A stretch of 44,615 bases of DNA from Flavobacteriales bacterium (GTDB taxonomy: Bacteria; Bacteroidota; Bacteroidia; Flavobacteriales_D; Sanyastnellaceae): positions 1 to 44,615 of the forward strand of contig CANHSF010000003.1 of the NCBI GenBank assembly GCA_947463065.1, read 5' to 3'. The notes beneath the pieces are model-generated. The model was not told the DNA's origin. It was given only the letters and a program-made list of their open reading frames with translations, and did no database searches. This document shows positions 1-9,561 of the stretch, in pieces (position 1 is the first letter of the stretch; each line of letters begins with the position of its first letter). A program made the translations under genes and the position numbers.

Positions 1-1
1 C

Positions 2-889
2 ATGATACCCGAACAACTGCGCGCAGGCACCTTCCAAACTCCTCCAACAGTGGGTGAATACAAAGTGCACCACTACCTAACTTATGGAACCTCCGAAACA
101 AACACCGCAAACGACCACGACACCACCTTTTTCCAAATCCATGACGTCCAATTTGCGCGCGACCGGCTCTTTGCGACCAGTGTTTACTTCCCATCTGATG
201 AATTCAACAACGTGCCTTACGAAATCGGCAATGTGTTTTTGAATTCCGCTGACAACATGACGCTGTATAGCCTCAGCGTTGGCATAGGTATCGGGACGTC
301 TCTTCCCTGCACCGTTTATGGAGCGCTGTATGAAATTGATTTTACCAATGCGCTCGAAGCCACCCTTATCGCCACCACCTCAGCCATCGACGTCAACAAT
401 TCCATGCTCAATGGATTTGCCGATCAGATCATGACTACTCTTTCATTCGACGATCCCATTCTCTTGGAAAATGGCAAGGCGTATTTAGCCATGGCAGGTT
501 CGGTTGAAGGCGGAAACTTCATGGTTTGCGCGCTATCCGGTGATGCACCCGAATACACGTCGTGGGTGCACTTCCTGCCCGATGAATGGCGCTTGGTCAG
601 TGTGATGCCCATGGTCCGTATGAACTTTGGAGCGTTCGATCAAATCGCCGAAACGGGAAAAGCCCCACAATCCATTTTGGTCTACCCTAACCCAAGCCAA
701 ACCACGATTGTTATCCCAACCGAACGTTCATTCGAGAACAATCCGATTCGAATCACAGACCATACCGGTCGAGAAATCATGCGCGATGTGGCCAAGTTTC
801 CAACCACACAGATCGATGTATCCCATTGGGCAAAAGGGGTGTACTTTGTGCACATCGATCGCGTTGTTACACGATTTGTAGTCGAATAA
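2..889 (+). CDS. T9SS-secreted protein with C-terminal type A sorting domain (probably 5'-truncated by the window edge)
   Basis: ORF open to window start; C-terminus ILVYPNPSQTTIVIP...GREIMRDVAKFPTTQIDVSHWAKGVYFVHIDRVVTRFVVE is a typical Por secretion sorting domain. Confidence 0.8.
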   Translation: MIPEQLRAGTFQTPPTVGEYKVHHYLTYGTSETNTANDHDTTFFQIHDVQFARDRLFATSVYFPSDEFNNVPYEIGNVFLNSADNMTLYSLSVGIGIGTSLPCTVYGALYEIDFTNALEATLIATTSAIDVNNSMLNGFADQIMTTLSFDDPILLENGKAYLAMAGSVEGGNFMVCALSGDAPEYTSWVHFLPDEWRLVSVMPMVRMNFGAFDQIAETGKAPQSILVYPNPSQTTIVIPTERSFENNPIRITDHTGREIMRDVAKFPTTQIDVSHWAKGVYFVHIDRVVTRFVVE

Positions 890-1208
890 ATCTGGGCAAC
901 AACTGCAAAAGGTATCCTGGCAAAATCCCGAAGGCAAATCCAACTGACATCAACCAATTGTCCTTGACAAAACCGTCGTTTGAACAACGTCGCGCCAATG
1001 AAGCGGCATTCCCGATTGGAATGGGCACAGCACGAATTGGTAAGCCGTTGGTTCAAGAGGTTCATACGAGACCACGTATTCTGCCCGATGCCGGTCTCAG
1101 CCATCGACAAGAATGTTTTCATCCACCGCAAATGGAATACGATCGCTCATTTTCGGATTGATCTTGGAAGTTATGCAATTGATGTGGCCATTTTAGAACC
1201 CGCCTTTT

Positions 1209-1216
1209 TACCTTTG
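1209..1216 (+). promoter_or_regulatory. Candidate Bacteroidota -7 element TACCTTTG 4 nt upstream of the GH3 ATG
   Basis: Perfect TAnnTTTG; -33 element only weak (TGTG at about N21). Confidence 0.45.
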
Positions 1217-1220
1217 CGCT

Positions 1221-2711
1221 ATGGGTATAAAATCGTTCGCTGCCAAAATCATTGCGCGCCGTGTTGCACAACGCATGGCACGCGAAGCTGAACAAGCGCT
1301 TGAACACCAACGAGCAATCTTCACTTCATTGATGAATACAGGCCGAAATACCGCATTTGGGCAAGACCATGCATTCAATAGTATTCACACGTACGATGAT
1401 TTTGTGACCCACGTGCAGCCCAACGATTACGAGTACTTTGTGCCCTACATCGAGCGCATCAAAAATGGTGAAGCCAATGTGCTGTGGAAAGGTCGACCAC
1501 TTTACCTGTGCAAAACAAGCGGCACGACGAGCGGAACCAAATATATACCGCTGACCAAAGAAAGCTTACCGAATCACATCAGCTCGGCGCGCAATGCGCT
1601 TTTGAGTTACATTGCGGAGACAGGAAATGCCGATTTTGTGGAGGGGAAAATGATCTTTTTGCAAGGCAGCCCCAAACTGGACCATCTACCAAGTGGAATT
1701 GCATTTGGACGACTCAGCGGAATTGTAGCCAATCACGTGCCCTCTTATCTGCAAAAGAACCGCATGCCGAGTTACGCCACCAATTGCATTGAAGATTGGG
1801 AAACCAAGGTCAACGCCATTGCCGATGAAACCATGGATCAACCCATGTCGCTCATCAGTGGTATTCCAAGTTGGGTGCAGATGTACTTCGAAATTCTGCT
1901 TCAAAAATCAAAAGCCACCTCATTATCCGAGTTGTTTCCCAATTTTAGTCTATTTGTTTACGGTGGTGTCAATTTCGAACCTTACAAAGCCAAATTCAAA
2001 GCACTTGTGGGCAAGAACATTCCTACCATTGAACTGTATCCCGCGAGTGAAGGATTTATCGCTTTTCAAGATTCCCAAGCGCACGAGGGACTTTGGCTCA
2101 ACGTGAATTCAGGAATTTTTTATGAATTCATTGAAGCCTCAGCATGGGGCAAATCAGACGCCAAACGACTGACCTTGGAACACGTGCAGTGCGATGTCAA
2201 CTATGTGATCTTGTTGACGACCAACGCAGGGCTATGGTGCTACTGCATCGGGGATACGGTGAAGTTTGTTTCCTTGCAGCCCCATCGCATCAAAGTCACT
2301 GGGCGCATAAAACACTTTACATCAGCCTTTGGCGAACACATCATCGCCGAAGAAGCGGATGCGGCAATGGCCTATGCCAGCGAACAGATCAACGCCGCAA
2401 TCCACGAATTTCACTTGGCGCCTCAAGTCCATCCCGATCAAGGGCTGCCCTACCACGAATGGTTTGTGGAAGCCGATGTTGACCTCAATGCTTCTGCTTT
2501 GGCAAAGGCTTTGGATCAAAAAATGCAACAGCTCAACATTTATTATCGCGACCTGATCAACGGACATGTACTAGAACCCGCCAAGGTTACGTTAGTCAAA
2601 AAGGGAGGCTTCAATGCGTATATGGCGAGTCAAGGCAAACTTGGCGGCCAAAACAAATTGCCTCGCTTGAGCAACGATCGAAAAATTGCCGATGCATTGG
2701 AAAAAATATAA
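1221..2711 (+). CDS. GH3 auxin-responsive promoter family protein (acyl-amido synthetase-like, ANL-like adenylating enzyme)
   Basis: MGIKSFAAKIIARRVAQRMAREAEQALEHQRAIFTSLMNTGRNTAFGQDHAF..., LYLCKTSGTTSGTKYIPLT, ELYPASEGFIAFQ; characteristic bacterial GH3 motifs. Confidence 0.88.
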   Translation: MGIKSFAAKIIARRVAQRMAREAEQALEHQRAIFTSLMNTGRNTAFGQDHAFNSIHTYDDFVTHVQPNDYEYFVPYIERIKNGEANVLWKGRPLYLCKTSGTTSGTKYIPLTKESLPNHISSARNALLSYIAETGNADFVEGKMIFLQGSPKLDHLPSGIAFGRLSGIVANHVPSYLQKNRMPSYATNCIEDWETKVNAIADETMDQPMSLISGIPSWVQMYFEILLQKSKATSLSELFPNFSLFVYGGVNFEPYKAKFKALVGKNIPTIELYPASEGFIAFQDSQAHEGLWLNVNSGIFYEFIEASAWGKSDAKRLTLEHVQCDVNYVILLTTNAGLWCYCIGDTVKFVSLQPHRIKVTGRIKHFTSAFGEHIIAEEADAAMAYASEQINAAIHEFHLAPQVHPDQGLPYHEWFVEADVDLNASALAKALDQKMQQLNIYYRDLINGHVLEPAKVTLVKKGGFNAYMASQGKLGGQNKLPRLSNDRKIADALEKI

Positions 2712-4020
2712 AAATTACATCTTCGGAATACTTGCCCTTATCGTATGCAGCGCTATTCCGAGCTGGGCACAAGTAGTGCTCAGTCCCAACCGATTGGACT
2801 TCGGAACCACATCACAGCAAACCGTTTGGGTGCGCGACATTGTGGTTAAGAACACGGGCAAGAAGCAAGACTTTTTATTGCGTCACACATTCTCACACGA
2901 ATACAGCATTTTGCTCAGCGCCAAATCCGTTGCGCCCGACAGCTCAATGGTCATTCGCGTCCAATTCAAACCGCGCGAAAAAGCGGTTTACGATGAAAAA
3001 ATAGCATTGTACTTCGCTTCCATGAACGAGCCGCTCATTGTTCCCGTTTACGCAGACGTGCGCTATCTCAACCCCGAAGATCACTTGGCTTGTCCTGATT
3101 TCAGTAGACAAAGCGCCGAATGCTGTCCGCAATTTATGTTTGTCGCCGAGGTGATCGATTCAGCCACCGGACAATCGATTGAGCGTGCCAAAATTCAGTT
3201 TCAACCCATGGACGGATCGGCCTTGCAACTTCAAACCAACGCCGATGGTAAAGTTGCCCACGACTTGCCCATCCAATATTATTACATCAAAACTTCGGCA
3301 AAAGGCTATCGCCCAGACATCAGGGAAACCTATATCAATCATCGAAAAAACTATTTGCGCATTGCACTCATTGCGGATGAATCATCAAAACCACCATTGA
3401 CCGAGATCCAATTGACCGATTCCGTTGAATTGCCAGAGGTATCTGACCCATCGCTTTTGCCCGCATCGTGTGTGCCCAACAACATCGTTTTTTTATTGGA
3501 TGTAAGCTCCAGCATGGCCAAGGAAGAAAAACTAGCCTTGATGAAAGCAAGCATCGTACAACTCGCTAAAGTGCTTCGACCGCAAGATCAAATCACACTT
3601 CTGGTCTATGCCGATCGCGCTGAAGTGCTATTGGCCACAACGACTGGGGATCAAAAGCAGGTAGTGATTGCAACAGTGGAACAACTCCAAGCCAGCGGAA
3701 AAACCAATGGGGCCGATGGCTTCAAAGCTGCATACAAAGTACTGCGCGAACATACCATCAAAGGTGGCAACAATCAATTGTATGTCATCACCGACGGCGC
3801 ATTTGCGACAACAGATCAGGAGCTTATTCTCAAAAGCGTGAAAAGGAGTAAAAGAAAAGGGGTGCACACCAGCATTATCGGAATACGAGCCAATATATTT
3901 GCCCAACAGAATCTAGGAAGTGTGGCATCCATTGGAGGCGGAGAAATGATTGCTGTTGATGAATGGAGCGACACACAAATGATTATTGAAGATTTGAAAG
4001 CACATAGTCTTGTCCAATGA
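2692..4020 (+). CDS. Secreted VWA-domain protein with N-terminal DUF1573/ASH-like Ig domain and carboxypeptidase-regulatory-like domain
   Basis: Signal peptide-like MHWKKYKNYIFGILALIVCSAIPSWAQ; LSPNRLDFGTTSQQTVWVRDIVVKNTGK; MIDAS motif IVFLLDVSSSMAKEEK; overlaps the GH3 3' end. Confidence 0.82.
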   Translation: MHWKKYKNYIFGILALIVCSAIPSWAQVVLSPNRLDFGTTSQQTVWVRDIVVKNTGKKQDFLLRHTFSHEYSILLSAKSVAPDSSMVIRVQFKPREKAVYDEKIALYFASMNEPLIVPVYADVRYLNPEDHLACPDFSRQSAECCPQFMFVAEVIDSATGQSIERAKIQFQPMDGSALQLQTNADGKVAHDLPIQYYYIKTSAKGYRPDIRETYINHRKNYLRIALIADESSKPPLTEIQLTDSVELPEVSDPSLLPASCVPNNIVFLLDVSSSMAKEEKLALMKASIVQLAKVLRPQDQITLLVYADRAEVLLATTTGDQKQVVIATVEQLQASGKTNGADGFKAAYKVLREHTIKGGNNQLYVITDGAFATTDQELILKSVKRSKRKGVHTSIIGIRANIFAQQNLGSVASIGGGEMIAVDEWSDTQMIIEDLKAHSLVQ

Positions 4021-4640
4021 AAAAACCATTTGTAGTGGGTATCGCAGGAGGAAGCGGTTCCGGTAAAACAACATTTTTGCGCGAATTGCTCAGCCATTTT
4101 AGCGAAGAGGAAGTGGCCTTGGTCTCCCAAGACAATTATTATTTGCCCGCCGACCAACAACTGGTCGATCCAAACGGCGTCACCAACTTTGATTTGCCCA
4201 CCTCCATTGACCGCAACAAGTTCCATATCCACATGACCCAGTTGATCGCTGGCCATTCGATCGAAGTCATGGAATACAATTTTAATAATCCCGCCTGGAT
4301 CCCCGTACCCATTCAGGTTGATCCCGCACCGGTAATCATCATGGAAGGACTATTTGTTTTTCACTACAGCGAAATCCGCGAAAAACTCGACTTCAAAACC
4401 TATGTCGATGTCCATCATGAAGAACGCTTGTTGCGCAGAATTGCCAGGGATGGTCAAGAACGGGGTTATCCCGAAGACGCCGTGCGTTACCAATGGCACC
4501 ATCATGTGCGGCCAGCCGAAATTCAGTATGTCGAACCTCATTTGGCCGACTGTGACTTGGTGGTGGACAACAATGTGCACTTTGCGTCTGGTTTAGATCA
4601 GTTGGTGAAAATCATTCAAAACCGCATCAATTTCGATTGA
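4017..4640 (+). CDS. udk: Uridine kinase
   Basis: P-loop GIAGGSGSGKTTFLREL, SQDNYY, NFDLPTSID, IIMEGLFVFH; ATGA overlap with upstream VWA gene. Confidence 0.9.
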   Translation: MKKPFVVGIAGGSGSGKTTFLRELLSHFSEEEVALVSQDNYYLPADQQLVDPNGVTNFDLPTSIDRNKFHIHMTQLIAGHSIEVMEYNFNNPAWIPVPIQVDPAPVIIMEGLFVFHYSEIREKLDFKTYVDVHHEERLLRRIARDGQERGYPEDAVRYQWHHHVRPAEIQYVEPHLADCDLVVDNNVHFASGLDQLVKIIQNRINFD

Positions 4641-4670
4641 CAATGAACATTCATTGATTTTCATTGTTTT
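4640..4670 (+). terminator. Weak intrinsic terminator-like hairpin after udk
   Basis: 8-bp perfect inverted repeat ACAATGAA...TTCATTGT followed by TTT. Confidence 0.4.
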
Positions 4671-4701
4671 AGTGGGGATACGTACCTTATTTGTATTCCC
4701 C

Positions 4702-5058
4702 ATGAAGAAAATCTACCATTTAGCCAATTGTACGACCTGCCAGGAGATCCTCGATAGCTTTGGTGCACATTTGCCATCCTTTGATTTGCAAGACATCAAA
4801 ACCACGAAAATTACCGAAAAACAGCTCGACGAAATGCGTGACATGGCCGGAAGCTATGAGGCATTGTTTAGTCGCCGTGCCCTCAAATACCGCGAGCTCG
4901 GACTCAACAACAAGACATTGACAGAACCCGAATACAAAAAGTTCATTCTCGAAGAATACACCTTTTTGAAAAGACCTGTCGTCATTCATCACGATAAGAT
5001 TTTCATCGGCAATGCACCAAAGATTGTTGCTGCCGCCCGCGAATCCATGAAAAAATAG
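4702..5058 (+). CDS. ArsC/Spx-like thioredoxin-fold protein
   Basis: MKKIYHLANCTTCQEILDSFG... KRPVVIHHDKIFIGNAPK; ATG at 4702 preferred over the upstream ORF start. Confidence 0.78.
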   Translation: MKKIYHLANCTTCQEILDSFGAHLPSFDLQDIKTTKITEKQLDEMRDMAGSYEALFSRRALKYRELGLNNKTLTEPEYKKFILEEYTFLKRPVVIHHDKIFIGNAPKIVAAARESMKK

Positions 5059-5094
5059 CATATTGCCCTACCTTGCCGGACGATTTTAGGCAGT

Positions 5095-6033
5095 ATGTCC
5101 ACTTTTTCGTCTCCTTCATCCAGTGCCATTGCGCATGCCGCCCTTCTAGGGGCCGCCACGATCTACGGGGCCAATTATTTGGTGGCCAAATGGGTAATGC
5201 CCGAGCCTGTTGATCCCAACTCCTTTATCTTGTTGCGAATATGGGGGGCTTGCGCGTTGTTCTGGTTGTTCTTTGGCCGCAAAAGCATGTTCATGCCTGA
5301 CCGCTCCGATTGGATGCGTCTTCTGCTGTGTGCAATCACCGGTGTAGTCACCAATCAACTTCTCTTTTTCAACGGCCTTTCACTCACCTCGCCCATTCAT
5401 GCCAGTATCATGATGACCAGCAATCCCATTATCGTGTTGTTGCTGTCTGCAGCACTTTTGGGGAAAAGCATCCGGGTTCATCAGCTCATCGGCGTTGCTC
5501 TTGGTGCAGCCGGCGCATGCATGATCATACTCGACCGAGGCGGAACCACAACATCGGGTTATTGGCTGGGCGATCTTTTGGTGCTCATCAATAGCTTATC
5601 GTGGGCCACTTACTTGGTACTGGTTGTTCCACTCATGAAAAAATACAATACCCTCGCGGTCACCACATGGGTATTTACCATCGGTGCTGTTTTGGTTACT
5701 CCTCTTTTTTTCTTTTTCGGACAACATGTGGAGTGGTCCCAACTGCAGCCTTTGCATTGGTGGTGCATCGGCTACGTTATTGTTGGCACTACATTTCTGA
5801 CCTACGCTTTCAACATGATTGGTGTAAAATATCTACCGCCTACAACTGTAAGCGCATATATCTATTTGCAGCCATTGCTTGCAGCCGTTTTCGCTTGGCT
5901 CACCTCCACTTGGACCCACAAAGATTACAGCAGCGATATTCGTCCTTACACTTTACTCGCAGGGGCTGTCGTCATTGCTGGGGTTTACCTCACCAGTCTA
6001 GAGAAATGGCCTTGGCTGCGCATCAGATCTTAA
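5095..6033 (+). CDS. EamA/DMT-family transporter
   Basis: Ten hydrophobic segments, EamA motifs (ATIYGANYLVAKWV..., TYLVLVVPLMKKYNTLAVTTWVF). Confidence 0.88.
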   Translation: MSTFSSPSSSAIAHAALLGAATIYGANYLVAKWVMPEPVDPNSFILLRIWGACALFWLFFGRKSMFMPDRSDWMRLLLCAITGVVTNQLLFFNGLSLTSPIHASIMMTSNPIIVLLLSAALLGKSIRVHQLIGVALGAAGACMIILDRGGTTTSGYWLGDLLVLINSLSWATYLVLVVPLMKKYNTLAVTTWVFTIGAVLVTPLFFFFGQHVEWSQLQPLHWWCIGYVIVGTTFLTYAFNMIGVKYLPPTTVSAYIYLQPLLAAVFAWLTSTWTHKDYSSDIRPYTLLAGAVVIAGVYLTSLEKWPWLRIRS

Positions 6034-8380
6034 AATTCACACCAAAGGTCCATTGCCGCAAAGCTTGTGGATAATAGAAACGCTCCGTTACGCGATCTCC
6101 CCAAATATAACTGTAGGTATATCCATTGCTCACAAAGGCAGTATTCAATAGGTTATTCACACCAACACTGAACTCAATGGAATGCCCCTTGTGAATGGAC
6201 ACGTACTCGTAACTGATTCGTCCATCCAACACATTGTATGCATCCAATGCCACCGCATCGTTGCCTGTATTGTCCATGTATTGTCGCCCTACCAATTTCC
6301 ACATCAACATGACCGAAAATGGGGCCCGTGTGCGCTCTTTTCGCTCCTCCTCTGTGGTAGTGCGCATGGCCATCCATTCGGGCCAAAGTGTAAAGCGATC
6401 ATAGCGAACTTGCACACCTGAAATCACCGAGGGAGAAAATGAAATGGGTACATCTTTCATTTTTTCGCTCACCACCAAGACATCACTGCCGCTGTAGTCA
6501 TAGATGACATTCTCAAACTGTGATATGCGGTTGCGGCTTACGGCAAGATTGGCCATAGCCGAAAATGCATGCTTGCGGCCCCATTCTTTGGTGTACGATG
6601 AAACCAACTCCAAACCTGCCCTGTAGCTATCTTTCACATTGGTGCGCAACGGTGCGCCCACATCATTCAACGTTCCATTCAACACCAACTGATTGGTGTA
6701 ATCCATGTAATACGCATTGGCGCTTACCTCCCACGACTTCTTTTTCCATTGGCCTCCCAACTCGTAATCGATCATCGACTCGTGTCTGACCTGCGTTGGA
6801 TCGATGGCATCAATGAAATCGTTGCGGTTGGGCTCCTTGTTGCCACGGGCAACCGATGCGTAATACTTCAAGCGCTCATTGTGGATATAAGTAAGGCCTG
6901 CCTTGGGATTGAAAAACAAAAAATCCGTGTCGATACTGTAGTTCATCAAGTCGTTGTCCACACCGTTCGTCACATAATCGACATATCGAATTTGTGCATC
7001 CATATAAACATCCAGTTTTCGACCAATTTGTCGATTCATTTTGAGGTACGACCCCGCATCAAATTTGTCGCTCCAGCCTTGATAGTAGCGCGCATTCTTT
7101 TCGATGTTGCCCGCATACTGAAGCCAAATCAACTCACCGAAATGCTCGCCGCGATAGTGATGGGCATTGCCTCCCCACGTGATGTCGGTTTTGTGCAATC
7201 GCTTCATTACGCTAAAGACTCCACCAAAGAAATGGTTGCGCAACCAACGTCGACGAACAACATCGGTTGAAGTTATGGTGTCATTTTCCAGCACCTGCGG
7301 TGCAAATCCATACCGCTCATACGACTCGCCTCTTCGTTGTTCTTCAAAATACCCCGCTCCACGCGTGTAGTTCAGTGTGGCATTGAACGACAAACGCTCG
7401 CGGAAGGATTTGCGATAGCTCAACTGTGCATGGTCTTGACCATACGCATCCACTTGATCGGGATACTGATAGAAATTATATGTGCGGCCGCTTTGCAATA
7501 GATTGTTCGTTTGATCTTGATCGAATCCATTGCGTTCGGCAAATGCTTGACGCTGCTCAGCCGTGCCGTACAACACCTCCCAAGGTGTGCCATACCAACT
7601 CTGATAGGTGCGTTCACGCCCACTGAACGCCACAATGCGCCAGCTCGAATTGTGCAAATTCATCTCGCCATCCACATAGGCAGAATACAAATCCGTTGAA
7701 GCTCTGTCAAGGTATCCATCGCTACTGATTTGACTCAAACGCGCATTGATCTTAAAGCGTTCTTTGAATACCCCGGTTCCGAATGCCAAGGTGTTGCGCA
7801 TGGTTGCGAAGGAACCATAACTCGAAGAAAATCGCGTGTAGGGCAGTGGGCTGTAATCGCGGGTATCGATGCGAACACTGCCGCCAAAGGCACCAACACC
7901 GCTCGAACTGGTGCCAACACCGCGTTGTATGTTAATATTGGTTGCAGAAGACCCCAAATCCGGTGTATTCACCCAAAAGACCTGCTGGCTTTCAGGATCA
8001 TTCAGTGGAATATCGTTGATGGAAATATTGACACGAGAGGGATCGCTGCCTCGAATCCACATGCCTGTGTAACCTACTCCATTGCCCGCATCGCTGGTTA
8101 CCACCAACGACGGGGTAAATCGCAACAAATAGGGCAGGTCTTGACCATTGTTCAAGGGGGCAATTTGGGCTGCACCTACATTGGCCATTGCCATAGGGGT
8201 ATTGCTGTGGGGCATGGTCACTGTGATGACCACCTGCTGCAATAGCATCTGATTGCTGGTGTCTATGGGATTAGGTGCCTTTGATGGCTCAGTTTGTTGA
8301 GCCCAAGTAGCACAAAATGCTGTGGTGAAAAACGCAACCGAAAAAAATTTACGCGCTGCACAAATTGAACTTTTTCTCAT
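6023..8380 (-). CDS. TonB-dependent outer-membrane receptor, probably thiamine/thiamine-precursor uptake
   Basis: Signal peptide MRKSSICAARKFFSVAFFTTAFCATWAQ; plug domain (DLPYLLRFTPSLVVTSDAGNGVGYTGMWIRGSDPSRVNISINDIPLNDPESQQVFWVNTPDL); beta-barrel end TFGVNFKI; preceded by a TPP riboswitch. Confidence 0.88.
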   Translation of the reverse strand: MRKSSICAARKFFSVAFFTTAFCATWAQQTEPSKAPNPIDTSNQMLLQQVVITVTMPHSNTPMAMANVGAAQIAPLNNGQDLPYLLRFTPSLVVTSDAGNGVGYTGMWIRGSDPSRVNISINDIPLNDPESQQVFWVNTPDLGSSATNINIQRGVGTSSSGVGAFGGSVRIDTRDYSPLPYTRFSSSYGSFATMRNTLAFGTGVFKERFKINARLSQISSDGYLDRASTDLYSAYVDGEMNLHNSSWRIVAFSGRERTYQSWYGTPWEVLYGTAEQRQAFAERNGFDQDQTNNLLQSGRTYNFYQYPDQVDAYGQDHAQLSYRKSFRERLSFNATLNYTRGAGYFEEQRRGESYERYGFAPQVLENDTITSTDVVRRRWLRNHFFGGVFSVMKRLHKTDITWGGNAHHYRGEHFGELIWLQYAGNIEKNARYYQGWSDKFDAGSYLKMNRQIGRKLDVYMDAQIRYVDYVTNGVDNDLMNYSIDTDFLFFNPKAGLTYIHNERLKYYASVARGNKEPNRNDFIDAIDPTQVRHESMIDYELGGQWKKKSWEVSANAYYMDYTNQLVLNGTLNDVGAPLRTNVKDSYRAGLELVSSYTKEWGRKHAFSAMANLAVSRNRISQFENVIYDYSGSDVLVVSEKMKDVPISFSPSVISGVQVRYDRFTLWPEWMAMRTTTEEERKERTRAPFSVMLMWKLVGRQYMDNTGNDAVALDAYNVLDGRISYEYVSIHKGHSIEFSVGVNNLLNTAFVSNGYTYSYIWGDRVTERFYYPQALRQWTFGVNFKI

Positions 8381-8419
8381 TTCGATCCAATGTATATTAT
8401 TTCCATCTGACCGGCCCAG

Positions 8420-8446
8420 GGTAGCCGACCTTTTTTGGCTGCTACC
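8420..8446 (-). promoter_or_regulatory. Hairpin downstream of the TPP aptamer, possible expression platform
   Basis: 6-bp GGTAGC/GCTACC stem plus inner GG/CC pairs; not followed by a U-tract on the minus strand. Confidence 0.4.
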
Positions 8447-8450
8447 TCTT

Positions 8451-8533
8451 TTTCTTCCTCGGCAGCATGACCTGCCCAGGTTCAAAGGGTATAATCTCAG
8501 TCTCGTTTTTAACGAGACACCCCTGTGAGAAAT
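8451..8533 (-). promoter_or_regulatory. TPP riboswitch (THI element)
   Basis: Minus strand reads TTTCTCACAGGGGTG-TCTCGTTAAAAACGAGA-CTGAGATTATACCCTTTGAACCTG-GGCAGGTCATGCTGCC-GAGGAAGAAA; conserved CTGAGA, ACCC, GAACCTG, P1, P3 and P4/5 pairing present. Confidence 0.9.
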
Positions 8534-8595
8534 GCGGTGCGAAAGTAATACAAAGGAATTGGATTGAACAAAAAATATCAAGACGCCTGTCTCGC

Positions 8596-9528
8596 TTAAC
8601 GACGCCGCTGCCCACCTTCGGCCTCATCCATATGCATGCTGACGTAACTGCGATAACGTGACTCCGCTACATGTCCCTCTTGCAGTGCTTTTATCACTGC
8701 ACACCCTGGCTCATTGAGGTGCTGGCAATTGTGGAATTTACAGGAAGGCAAAAGGGCAAAAAACTCTTTGAAATAGGTATGCAGCTCCTCTTTTTCTATA
8801 TCGACCAACCCAAATCCCTTGATCCCAGGTGTATCGACAAAATAACCGCCTTCAGGTATCGCATGCATTTCGGCAAAGGTGGTGGTGTGCATTCCCTTGC
8901 CCGTTGCATCCGATACATCACCGATGCGCAGATCTTTATCGGGTATAAAATAATTCACCAAAGACGACTTGCCCGTTCCGCTATGTCCGCTGATCAAAAC
9001 CACTTTGCCAATGATTAAATCCTCCAACTCCTCGAGCCCTTCATCTGTTTCCAAAGAGGTTCGCAAACACGAGTACCCGATCGCGGAATACATGGCGATC
9101 ATCTCCTCCACTTCTTTCATTTCTGAAGCTGTGTATTGATCCATCTTATGAAAGACCAAAGTCACTGGCACTTGATAGGCCTCGGCGGTAACTAAAAATC
9201 GATCGATAAATCCTGGAGTCGTCTGTGGTTGTGTTAAGGTGACCACCAACAAGGCAAGATCAATATTGGCTGCTACAATCTGTGCTTCTTTGGAAAGGTT
9301 GACGCTGCGTCGAATGATGTAATTTTTTCGGGGCAAAATTTCGACGATGGTTCCCTCTGATTCATTCTCCAACTCGACCATCACATGATCTCCCGCAGCC
9401 ACCGGATTCGTCGTGCTGCGACCTTCCAAACGAATCTTGCCGCGCACTTGGCACATCATTACTGCACCCGATGCATCCACTACCTCGTAGTTCTTTCCCG
9501 TTGTTTTGAGCACCAAGCCTTGAATCAT
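8596..9528 (-). CDS. rsgA: Ribosome small subunit-dependent GTPase A
   Basis: Circularly permuted GTPase motifs (GHSGTGKSSLVN, VDTPGIKGFG) and zinc-binding LPSCKFHNCQHLNEPGCAV. Confidence 0.93.
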   Translation of the reverse strand: MIQGLVLKTTGKNYEVVDASGAVMMCQVRGKIRLEGRSTTNPVAAGDHVMVELENESEGTIVEILPRKNYIIRRSVNLSKEAQIVAANIDLALLVVTLTQPQTTPGFIDRFLVTAEAYQVPVTLVFHKMDQYTASEMKEVEEMIAMYSAIGYSCLRTSLETDEGLEELEDLIIGKVVLISGHSGTGKSSLVNYFIPDKDLRIGDVSDATGKGMHTTTFAEMHAIPEGGYFVDTPGIKGFGLVDIEKEELHTYFKEFFALLPSCKFHNCQHLNEPGCAVIKALQEGHVAESRYRSYVSMHMDEAEGGQRRR

Positions 9529-9532
9529 GCTC

Positions 9533-9540
9533 CAAAATTA
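9533..9540 (-). promoter_or_regulatory. Candidate -7 element TAATTTTG 4 nt upstream of the rsgA ATG
   Basis: Perfect TAnnTTTG on the minus strand. Confidence 0.4.
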
Positions 9541-9561
9541 CAATAATTCACCTCCCAAACC

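Noticed and set aside
868-1150. Minus-strand stretch with partial protein-like reading (NGLPIRAVPIPIGNAASLARRC...DNWLMSVGFAFGILPGYLLQLLPRFIRLQIV)
   Set aside because: Short, interrupted upstream by stops, no credible start; could be a gene remnant, but the evidence is too thin.
8420-8446. Hairpin after the TPP aptamer as a Rho-independent terminator
   Set aside because: No U-tract follows on the minus strand; kept only as a possible expression platform.
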